DNA of 57,154 bases from Lachnospiraceae bacterium (GTDB lineage: Bacteria; Bacillota; Clostridia; Lachnospirales; Lachnospiraceae), in assembly GCA_014804655.1 (NCBI GenBank), contig JAAUZK010000026.1, positions 1-57,154 on the forward strand. Reading direction: 5' to 3'. The notes under the pieces are model-generated. The model saw nothing but the letters and a program-made list of their open reading frames with translations, was not told where the DNA came from and made no database searches. This document shows positions 18,300-25,327 of this stretch, piece by piece (position 1 is the first letter of the stretch; every line of letters begins with the position of its first letter). Both the position numbers and the translations under genes were made by a program.

Positions 18300-19082
18300 A
18301 TGGAAAAACACAGACTTACAGTTGCAGATGAATGGTTTATTAAGAAAGGGCAAGTTGATTCTATTTCAAGGAGTCATTTTTCCGTAGGGGATGAAGTTGT
18401 TGTCTGTGATCGACAGCATGTAATGCTTGCAGAGTTTTATGATGGAGAGTGCCCTACTTGCCATAGTAAGAAACTAGTTCAATTTAATCGTGAGAACGTT
18501 GAACCTGGCTCGCTGCATACTTTCGTTGGAGCATGCCCAAAATGTAATAAGAATGTAACTATTATTTTTAGTAAGCATGGAAAACAACCATATATTGGAA
18601 AATGTCCAAGTTGCAACAAACAAATTTCGCTTGCACCTGACTATTTTAAAAATCTAAAGGTATTGCAACAAGCAGAACGATATATACGAACTGTTCACAG
18701 AGTGTTAGAATTCATGTTGCTTGTAGCTATTATTAGCGTGATTCTTTTGAATTACAAAGGGCTGATATCCAATGAGAATATTTTAATGTATGGAAAAGAG
18801 GTAATTCTGCCAAGGACTATTATCATTGTTGATAGACTAAAGGAGTACATTTTGTCTGATTCAGTTGGCGTGCAATTTAAGAATTCTTTTATTCCAATTG
18901 TCGGGAATACAAATATATTAGTTCAGAATGCGCTGGATGTTTTTATGCTTATGATGGTTGGACTCCAATCTATATTATGGATTATATGCAACGAATCAAT
19001 AAGAGTATATGATAATACTTGCGATCTGGTTCGTTTGATTAAGATAAAAACAGAAATGCTTATCGATTATTTCGACAAGTGA
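18300..19082 (+). CDS. Membrane protein with zinc ribbons, possible degenerate RING
   Basis: A 260-residue protein with CPTC (51-54), CPKC (79-82) and CPSC (102-105), then two membrane segments (about 136-152 and 210-230). The first 50 residues include VGDEVVVCDRQHVMLAEFYDG just before CPTC. That resembles the pattern of prokaryotic RING-like domains (GD-x-VVVC, CG, H, CW, CPxC) with most middle ligands lost. I treat that as a hint only. Its place after E1 suggests it anchors the pathway to the membrane. Cytoplasmic zinc part and two transmembrane helices are predicted from hydrophobicity by eye. Confidence 0.6.
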   Translation: MEKHRLTVADEWFIKKGQVDSISRSHFSVGDEVVVCDRQHVMLAEFYDGECPTCHSKKLVQFNRENVEPGSLHTFVGACPKCNKNVTIIFSKHGKQPYIGKCPSCNKQISLAPDYFKNLKVLQQAERYIRTVHRVLEFMLLVAIISVILLNYKGLISNENILMYGKEVILPRTIIIVDRLKEYILSDSVGVQFKNSFIPIVGNTNILVQNALDVFMLMMVGLQSILWIICNESIRVYDNTCDLVRLIKIKTEMLIDYFDK

Positions 19083-19119
19083 CAGAATGAAAAAACAGGT
19101 CGGATCGTGGAGGATTTAT

Positions 19120-19296
19120 ATGGAGAGAATTTTCATTATTTTTATATTTGCTTTTTTTGCGGTTGCTGTTGTTGGAATAATTGCTTCAATTATATATGGA
19201 AAGACGGAATCTTTGTCTAAAAACTGCAGAAGTGCGGCTCTTATGTCATTTATAATAGGATTGATATTATTGTATTTAAATTACGTTTTTAAGTAA
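19120..19296 (+). CDS. Small two-helix membrane protein
   Basis: A 58-residue protein (MERIFIIFIFAFFAVAVV...) with two hydrophobic helices and a short charged loop. I use ATG 19120, which has TGGAGGA five bases before; an earlier in-frame ATG at 19087 has no clear site. Unknown family. It fits between the membrane zinc protein and the ATPase-like protein, and could be a membrane partner of either. Confidence 0.6.
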   Translation: MERIFIIFIFAFFAVAVVGIIASIIYGKTESLSKNCRSAALMSFIIGLILLYLNYVFK

Positions 19297-19319
19297 GATG
19301 TTATCAAGGGGGCGTATTT

Positions 19320-20813
19320 TTGAGACTTATTGATATAATAAAAAAAGCACTTGACAGACCTTCTAATGATTCACACCAAATAGTAATCAGGGAAGGGGCG
19401 AGTTTGTCACAGAGAAGAAACCTAAACCTGGCGGATTGGGTGTATAGTTTTGATAATACACTTAAGTGTAGTGATGGATCATCGTTGCCAATAGACAATG
19501 TAAACGCTTTGATAACGGGTGATTCATTATATAAAAATGAAATAATTACCAGACAAATTGTTGCTGGCCTCTTAAAAGGATACACTCCGTTGGTTATCTC
19601 TGCAAATGGGAAAAATGGTTTGCTATATAATGTGCTTCGAACAATTTTTGATGAATCCTCAATAAACTACATATCCGAGGAATACTCGAGTAAGCGATAT
19701 AGTCCCTTCTCTGGCTTAACGATTGATGAAGTCACTGATTTCTTTTATGGGTTGGTGTGCGATTTCCAAACCGATCAAATAAATGGGATGCTAGTTAGAA
19801 ATTATGTAAGTGTGTGCGTCTCTGTTTTTTTCGCAAATGGGAAAGCAGTATCAGATTTGTTGACCGGACAACTTGACCATATGAGACTGCTTCATGAGAT
19901 TAACAGGTTGTATGATACAGGTGAAATCACAGAAAGTGTGAGACAGCAGTATACATACGCAGCTAATTCAGCACAATCGGTGTCGGTACCGGTTCTAAGC
20001 GTTATACAGGATTATATTTATAAGTTTAGAAAAATAAGTAATTCAAAACCCACAATAAGGATTCGAAGCGTAAATACCCCACAGATTAGGATATTGGGAA
20101 CAAACGGAAATTCACAGATAAATATATCACCGCATAATACGAATGTTAATGATAAAGGAATTTGCTTGTCAGATATTATGGCGGGAAAATGCCTGTATAT
20201 TGAAATAAAAAATGATGTAACCAGAAATTTAAGAAATTCACTAAATGAACAGTGCTTTCAGTGGTATTTATCTCGTACTTTAAGATTGGAAATAGAATCG
20301 CGGATAGAACTGAAGAACAGACCGCTGATGGTAATAGTTGACAATCTGAGCGATACGATGGTGAACTGTTTTTGGGGGATCATTAATCTGCCCAATAGCG
20401 TGAGGATTATTAATTATGATGACTTTTATTCTAAACTTTCGGCTACGCAGGATTATCGTCAGCAGTTAATTGGAATGGCTGAAACAATGTATTTTTTTTC
20501 TGTTATTAATGAGGAAAGCGCGGCTTGGGCATCTAGAACATTTGGTACGCATATGGTTCCGAAGGTTGTAGTAACGAATCAGCCATATAGAGAGTGGACC
20601 GATGTGTTTTTTCCGCCCAAATCATATGCACATGATGAAATAGAGAAACCATGGTTTAGTGGTCATGAAATTCAGCATTTGGGAAATATGGGGATTGTTT
20701 ATAGCCGTAGACATAAAATATTTAAACCCTATTATAGAGAAAACGGAAAGACATATGTTGATCAAAATTATAAAAGACAAAGAGTAAACTTTTGTTTGTT
20801 CGAGTTTCGATAG
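19320..20813 (+). CDS. Probable catalytically dead paralogue of the VirD4/HerA-like ATPase
   Basis: A 497-residue protein, TTG start behind AAGGGGGCG. Its layout follows the ATPase at 23420, but where that has GSIGSGKTN it has GDSLYKNEI (67-75), and where that has FVLDEFP it has MVIVDNLSD. Both P-loop and Walker B acidic pair are thus lost. Following segments (LVISANGKNGL for VFFDSKGDF) line up in the same order. The alignment is by eye and distant. It carries several I-x-I motifs: HQIVIR (19-24), PTIRIR (244-249), PQIRIL (254-259) and SQINIS. A regulatory or structural subunit in a mixed ring is plausible. Confidence 0.5.
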   Translation: MRLIDIIKKALDRPSNDSHQIVIREGASLSQRRNLNLADWVYSFDNTLKCSDGSSLPIDNVNALITGDSLYKNEIITRQIVAGLLKGYTPLVISANGKNGLLYNVLRTIFDESSINYISEEYSSKRYSPFSGLTIDEVTDFFYGLVCDFQTDQINGMLVRNYVSVCVSVFFANGKAVSDLLTGQLDHMRLLHEINRLYDTGEITESVRQQYTYAANSAQSVSVPVLSVIQDYIYKFRKISNSKPTIRIRSVNTPQIRILGTNGNSQINISPHNTNVNDKGICLSDIMAGKCLYIEIKNDVTRNLRNSLNEQCFQWYLSRTLRLEIESRIELKNRPLMVIVDNLSDTMVNCFWGIINLPNSVRIINYDDFYSKLSATQDYRQQLIGMAETMYFFSVINEESAAWASRTFGTHMVPKVVVTNQPYREWTDVFFPPKSYAHDEIEKPWFSGHEIQHLGNMGIVYSRRHKIFKPYYRENGKTYVDQNYKRQRVNFCLFEFR

Positions 20814-20825
20814 GAGGGATTATCT

Positions 20826-21446
20826 ATGAAGATTACAATTCTGAGTATAAACACTCAAATGAATGATGAAATTGAATTGGTCTTTGATGAAAAAATAATA
20901 ACATCTGGCCAGGTGCTTTTTAGTGATAATTTTTGTTCTGCCAATAAGGATCATAAATTGATTATTCAATCTAATGCGGTTAAAGATATATTTGAATTTA
21001 TAGAATGGGATGTTGGAAAAAGATCGGATATTAGAGTCGAGCAGGGAGGAGTGCTTCTTGGAAAACGCTTTTACGATTCTACAAAGGATATACATTTCGC
21101 AATTGTCAGTAAGGCCATTGTTTCTGAGAATGCTGATGGAAGTTCTGCATTTCTCGAAATTACACCAGAGTGTTGGCGCACTATTCATGATAAGATAGAT
21201 GACTATAAGCTTGAGAGCGGAGATGAGGTAGTTATTGTTGGATGGTTTCATACTCACCCTAATATGTTGCCAGTGTTTATGTCTGGAACGGATAGAAGCA
21301 CACAGAAACTGTTCTTTGATGGCGACAACACATATTCTGTGGTGATTAATCCACAACGGCATTTGATGAAAGCGTTTCGTGCTGCAGAGTGTTACCCAAC
21401 CCAAGCATTCTTTTTGATTCCAGAAGAATCAGATGTGGAGGAGTAA
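20826..21446 (+). CDS. JAB/JAMM isopeptidase 2, short form
   Basis: A 206-residue protein that is almost only a JAB/MPN domain: Glu72 in VEQGGVLLG and GWFHTHPNMLPVFMSGTD with His142, His144, Ser153, Asp156, the full metal motif. The RSTQK that follows also occurs in JAMM 1. It has no P-x-I-x-I motif, though the N-terminus reads MKITILS. RBS AGGAGGGATTATCT. It follows the ATPase-like gene by 12 bp. Likely a soluble deconjugating enzyme of the pathway. Confidence 0.85.
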   Translation: MKITILSINTQMNDEIELVFDEKIITSGQVLFSDNFCSANKDHKLIIQSNAVKDIFEFIEWDVGKRSDIRVEQGGVLLGKRFYDSTKDIHFAIVSKAIVSENADGSSAFLEITPECWRTIHDKIDDYKLESGDEVVIVGWFHTHPNMLPVFMSGTDRSTQKLFFDGDNTYSVVINPQRHLMKAFRAAECYPTQAFFLIPEESDVEE

Positions 21447-21449
21447 CGG

Positions 21450-21827
21450 ATGTCAGCTTTAAAAGATATCATGAATGGGGATGTCTTAAAAAAGGCTAAG
21501 GAATACTTTACTAAAATAAAATATAAGTTCTTTAAGTCAAAAGATATTCCGCAAATAGAGATTCATTCATGGAATGATCATCCGGCTCAAGCCGCTCCAA
21601 GAATTAGAATCGGAAATGTGAATAATAGACATAATGAAACTAGAACTGAACCTGAAATGACAGGAGAAAACATCGGACATGGTATAACTGTAAAAAAGCA
21701 GGGAAAACCTAAAAGATGTCCATGCTGTGCTTCTCCGGCACGCGATGAGAATAACATTGATATTATTGTTCCAAACTCATCTGGTGTTAGAAAATGGTTT
21801 TGTAAGAACTGTGAAAGTATTTTTTAG
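21450..21827 (+). CDS. Small zinc-ribbon protein with two P-x-I-x-I motifs
   Basis: A 125-residue protein. The N-terminus is a basic helix; a middle, probably disordered part holds PQIEIH (34-39) and PRIRIG (50-55); the C-terminus is a zinc ribbon (CPCC 90-93, CKNC 118-121). No known family. It starts 4 bp after JAMM 2 behind GGAGGAG. Two motif copies joined to a zinc ribbon suggest an adaptor that bridges whatever binds the motif and another partner. Confidence 0.65.
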   Translation: MSALKDIMNGDVLKKAKEYFTKIKYKFFKSKDIPQIEIHSWNDHPAQAAPRIRIGNVNNRHNETRTEPEMTGENIGHGITVKKQGKPKRCPCCASPARDENNIDIIVPNSSGVRKWFCKNCESIF

Positions 21828-21837
21828 GAGATGAATC

Positions 21838-22032
21838 GTGTTGATAGATGAAAAAACTATTTTGGAAAAGTACAGTGAGTTGTGTGTTAAATACGAGAAT
21901 AATCAAATAGATGATTTTGAAACTTTTATTAAAAGTCGATTGATTGAATATATATTCAATACATGGCATGAAGACATCGATTATACTGTGGAGTTAGTAA
22001 ACAAGATAGTGGAAAAAGAAGATGATCAGTAA
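21838..22032 (+). CDS. Small acidic helical protein, unknown
   Basis: A 64-residue protein with a GTG start behind AGGAGATGAATC. The sequence (MLIDEKTILEKYSELCVKYENNQ...) is mostly helical and acidic. I do not recognise it. It overlaps the next gene by 11 bp, which supports translation. It may be a small partner of the E2-like protein that follows. Confidence 0.55.
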   Translation: MLIDEKTILEKYSELCVKYENNQIDDFETFIKSRLIEYIFNTWHEDIDYTVELVNKIVEKEDDQ

Positions 22033-22384
22033 GAGAGAGATTTTTGTGGATAATTTATTTAGCGATGCAGTAGTTGGATTAGAATCATATAAAACAGGTG
22101 AACCATTTATTATTACTCGCTCAGGATTTGATGAGGATGGATATTTATATGCTATAGTCGCATATGTTCGAACAGTAGATGACTGGACTCTGAGATATAT
22201 TGATGCTGTTCATATGCGATTATTTCTTCCATTTACATATCCTGTTGATGTACCAAGAGTGAAAGTGTTGAGAAAAGGTTTTTTCCAATCCAATTTTACG
22301 GCAGACGGGGGATGGATAGATAGTGATAGTTGCAAAGATGAAAGCATATATGATTACTTATCGAGATTGATCCTTGATTTATAA
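22022..22384 (+). CDS. Third E2-like protein, active-site Cys absent, cut by in-frame TAA
   Basis: A 120-residue product that lines up with E2-like copies a and b: YLYAIVAYVRTV, then RLFLPFTYPVDVPRV (Y-P signature), then GGWIDSDS where the others have GRWCLGNW and GTWCFGYW. Position 99 is Ile instead of Cys; a Cys is found only at 104. The helix ESIYDYLSRL then matches ESLVNYLHRC. It resembles the UEV/RWD solution, an E2 fold without catalysis that assists a partner E2. The frame stops at TAA 22382-22384, but the conserved tail of the family continues in the same frame to 22549 (next entry), so the gene is either broken by one nonsense change or read through. Confidence 0.6.
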   Translation: MISKREIFVDNLFSDAVVGLESYKTGEPFIITRSGFDEDGYLYAIVAYVRTVDDWTLRYIDAVHMRLFLPFTYPVDVPRVKVLRKGFFQSNFTADGGWIDSDSCKDESIYDYLSRLILDL

Positions 22385-22552
22385 TATAAGAAAATAAGTG
22401 CAACAGCACTGGGAAATAGAAATGCAGTGGGATGGTACAATAGTGAAAAACAAAAGAACATCTTTCCTACGGATAAGATTAATTATAAACATAGCAGATG
22501 GATACAAATAATAAATAGAAATGACATGATTGGTTTTAGGAAGCGAGGATAA
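22385..22552 (+). pseudogene. In-frame C-terminal continuation of the third E2-like gene
   Basis: After the TAA the same frame stays open for 55 codons and ends in a TAA at 22550 that overlaps the next ribosome binding site. It contains NRNAVGWYNSEKQKNIFPTDK, matching NRDAIPFWEANKNN...IPCDK of copy a and NKEAVPFWNANRGK...IPSDT of copy b. It even ends with WIQIINR, like the PKINIIRK tail of copy a. Homology on both sides of one stop means the original gene was 22022-22552. Confidence 0.7.
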
Positions 22553-23392
22553 ATGAATAAATTTGAACTATTTCTTATAGCTATTGGGAGTGTTGACGTG
22601 TTTTTCTTGATTGGTTTTGTACTGATTATCTTTTGGATAAGGAGAATTAGTAGAAGTCTTAGTGATTTGCAGCAAAAAAGTAAATTAGACGGTGCTATTA
22701 TAGGTACAAGTGATGATTCATCGAAATGCGAAAAAGAAGACTCCGCAATAAGAAATGATACGTTACTCTCCCACGATAATAGTGAAAATTATGATGGAGT
22801 TTCATTCTGGAATGAAGAAAAACCACAAATTGTAATTAAGGCGAAATCGATTTATGAACCAATACAATTAGATGCACCATTTCCGATTTCAGGTGTCATC
22901 AACAGAGAAATTGAGGGTGATATAGCGGGATATTTGATATTTAATGATTATGCTATCGAAAAATTGAAGTCTGCATTGGATTGGGGCAAGTTAACAAGTA
23001 GGAATCAAGTTGAACAGGGAGGAATATTACTTGGTGCTATTTCCTTTTATAAAGATGAGATATACTGTTTTGTTGATGATATTCTATTGGCTAAGACAAA
23101 GGGAATGCCAGCATTTGTCGAATTTACAAAAGAAATGTGGAGAGACATGCAAAATGAATTAGGAATATTAAATGAAAAGAGGAATCAGGATAGAAAACTT
23201 GTTATTCTAGGATGGTTTCATACTCATCCTAATAACTTGTCTGTTTTTATGTCCGGGATGGATATGGAAACACAAAGATTGAATTTTCCATTGAATTGGC
23301 AAGTCTCACTTGTTATGAATCCACATAAAAATGTATTACGCGTTTTCTTTGGCAAAGAGGCAGACGAGGGTGTGGTCGTTTTCCCTAAGTAG
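22553..23392 (+). CDS. JAB/JAMM isopeptidase 3, membrane-anchored
   Basis: A 279-residue protein. One N-terminal membrane helix (about 6-29), a linker containing PQIVIK (91-96), then a JAB/MPN domain with Glu154 (VEQGGILLG) and GWFHTHPNNLSVFMSGMD (His223, His225, Ser234, Asp237). All metal ligands are present. It is the membrane-bound member of the three isopeptidases and, with the membrane zinc protein, indicates that part of the pathway acts at the cell membrane. RBS GCGAGGAT, 27 bp before the ATPase gene on the other side. Confidence 0.85.
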   Translation: MNKFELFLIAIGSVDVFFLIGFVLIIFWIRRISRSLSDLQQKSKLDGAIIGTSDDSSKCEKEDSAIRNDTLLSHDNSENYDGVSFWNEEKPQIVIKAKSIYEPIQLDAPFPISGVINREIEGDIAGYLIFNDYAIEKLKSALDWGKLTSRNQVEQGGILLGAISFYKDEIYCFVDDILLAKTKGMPAFVEFTKEMWRDMQNELGILNEKRNQDRKLVILGWFHTHPNNLSVFMSGMDMETQRLNFPLNWQVSLVMNPHKNVLRVFFGKEADEGVVVFPK

Positions 23393-23419
23393 GATTATTA
23401 TTATGCGAGGTAGTTAAAC

Positions 23420-24769
23420 ATGAAATTTCAAAATAGTGGAATAATTAAAGAAGTAATGGAAGGACAGAGACTATTAAATAACCCGGTAACGAGTGGAAAC
23501 TTCCATGTGGATGGTAAGAATAGAGAAGGTTGGAATTTTAATGACGATTTATTGAGTACACACATGTTAGCTATTGGAAGTATTGGAAGTGGCAAAACCA
23601 ATACGATTTATTTTATTGTCAGAGAGATAATCAAGAATATCTCCGAAGGAGATGTCTTGGTTTTTTTTGACTCAAAAGGTGATTTTTTAAAAAGATTTTA
23701 TCGTCCGGGAGACTTTGTTATAGGAAATCCAGATCAATACTCGGGCTATAAATTATCATATTGGAATGTATATGAAGAATTAAAAACGACTGGAGGAGAT
23801 CGCGAAGATTCTATTCGAGAAATAGCAACATCATTGTTTCGAAAACGTATTGAAACGGCTAAAGACCCCACTTTTGCTTCTGGCGCGCGCGATATTTTTT
23901 GTTCTATTTTGGAAGCTCAGTTTCGTGATGGAAAAACGAATCTGGATAATCATACTTTAAAGAATGCAATACGATCTTTTGATATTAAGGGACTTAAAGA
24001 AGTTCTAAATAATCATACAGATATGAACTGGATTAATATGTATATGCATAATGAAGGAAGTGCAACTACGCAAAGCTATTTATCGCCGTTAGGAAGTGTT
24101 GTAAATGATGTATTCACTGCACATTTTGGGGGAAAAGGTGATTTTTCAATAAAAAAAGCAATTAGAAATCGAGGTGGTAAATCCATTTTTTTAGAATACG
24201 ATATAGTTAATAGCAATTTAATAGATGTTGTATATACCGTTTTATTAGATTTAGCATGCAAAGAGGCCTTAGCCAACGAGAATAACAATCGTTTTGTATA
24301 TTTTGTGCTTGATGAATTTCCCTTAATTCCAAAGATGAATTATATAGACAATTTATTGAATTTTGGACGCTCAAGAGGCGTACGAGTAATTGCAGGAATC
24401 CAAAATGTCAACCAGATTAATGGAGCATATGGAGATTCGTTGGGAGCCAGTATTTTGTCGGGCTTTTCAACGTATCTCATTTTTCATCTTTTTGATGAAG
24501 AAAGCAGGAAAGTTGTATCAGAAAGACATGGCAAGAATAGAAAACTGATTCGCCTGCCATATACTGATGCAACACAAAGTGGAAATCAAGAGTATGAACA
24601 GGGTAACGTCATTGAGGATTGGGACATAACGGAACTAAAAAAAGGCGAGTGTATTGTCTCACTGCCTTATGAAAACCCATTTATTTTTAATCCAGATATT
24701 TTCCCAGAAATAAAGCCACGAATAAGTGTTGGGAAAGATAGTCCCAAAATACAGATAAGGGGAATATAA
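23420..24769 (+). CDS. VirD4/TraG/HerA-like P-loop ATPase
   Basis: A 449-residue ATPase with Walker A GSIGSGKT (53-60), VFFDSKGDF, and Walker B FVLDEFPLI (Asp298, Glu299), then FGRSRGVRVIAGIQNVNQI, the arrangement of type IV coupling proteins and HerA/FtsK-like motors. No membrane helix and no conjugation genes nearby. The last eight residues are PKIQIRGI, a P-x-I-x-I motif placed at the very end. In this operon it may power substrate unfolding, translocation or DNA handling linked to Ubl conjugation; which of these cannot be told from sequence. Confidence 0.75.
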   Translation: MKFQNSGIIKEVMEGQRLLNNPVTSGNFHVDGKNREGWNFNDDLLSTHMLAIGSIGSGKTNTIYFIVREIIKNISEGDVLVFFDSKGDFLKRFYRPGDFVIGNPDQYSGYKLSYWNVYEELKTTGGDREDSIREIATSLFRKRIETAKDPTFASGARDIFCSILEAQFRDGKTNLDNHTLKNAIRSFDIKGLKEVLNNHTDMNWINMYMHNEGSATTQSYLSPLGSVVNDVFTAHFGGKGDFSIKKAIRNRGGKSIFLEYDIVNSNLIDVVYTVLLDLACKEALANENNNRFVYFVLDEFPLIPKMNYIDNLLNFGRSRGVRVIAGIQNVNQINGAYGDSLGASILSGFSTYLIFHLFDEESRKVVSERHGKNRKLIRLPYTDATQSGNQEYEQGNVIEDWDITELKKGECIVSLPYENPFIFNPDIFPEIKPRISVGKDSPKIQIRGI

Positions 24770-24771
24770 AT

Positions 24772-25235
24772 ATGTTATTGAATGTTTCGCTGGAAGCCTT
24801 TTCAAAAGCAGTTGCAGACTCGTATTCTACAATAAACAAAAAAATGCAGATAATGATTATATGATGCATTATGATGCATTGATAGATAAGAAGGCTATAT
24901 GTGAAGGCTGTGCTTTATTGTTTTATAGATTTATGACTATGTTTGGTATTACGTGTAGGATAATTACTGAGAAAAGAATGAGAGAGAGTCATGCATGGAA
25001 TATCGTTAGATTAGGAAATGCATGATACAATATTGATGTAACATGGGATTTATACAAAAATCCGACTCAAAGAGGTCTTGGATTGTATAACTATTATCTT
25101 GTAGGCGAAACTCATTTTAGAGACCATGTCCGAGATGCTTATTTTGATAGTGAGGATTTTAAAAGACAATTTCCCGTATCACAAACAGATTACTGCTTAT
25201 GCAAGCCTGCAAATAAAAAGTCAATAGGAAATTGA
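24772..25235 (+). pseudogene. Transglutaminase-like cysteine peptidase, broken
   Basis: ATG 24772 starts three bases after the ATPase stop (MLLNVSLEAFSKAVADSYST), the frame shifts near 24846, and then ADNDYMMHYDALIDKKAICEGCALLFY gives the Cys of a transglutaminase core. RESHAWNIVRLGNA, a TGA at 25023, and YNIDVTWD give the His and Asp; the TGA sits where the family has Trp (TGG). The tail continues to a stop at 25233. A papain-like or transglutaminase-like protease would fit as an additional Ubl-processing or deconjugating enzyme. At least two lesions are present. Confidence 0.65.
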
Positions 25236-25327
25236 AATTTTTCAAACAAGTTTTATGTAGGAATTTTGCGTACTTTAAACAGACCACCGATTACCGCTGG
25301 TCTGAAGCAAGAGTATGGAAGAAGTGG

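Noticed and set aside
23420..24769. Conjugative element based on the VirD4-like ATPase
   Set aside because: No relaxase, VirB4 or mating-pair genes are nearby; the gene is embedded in the Ubl operon.
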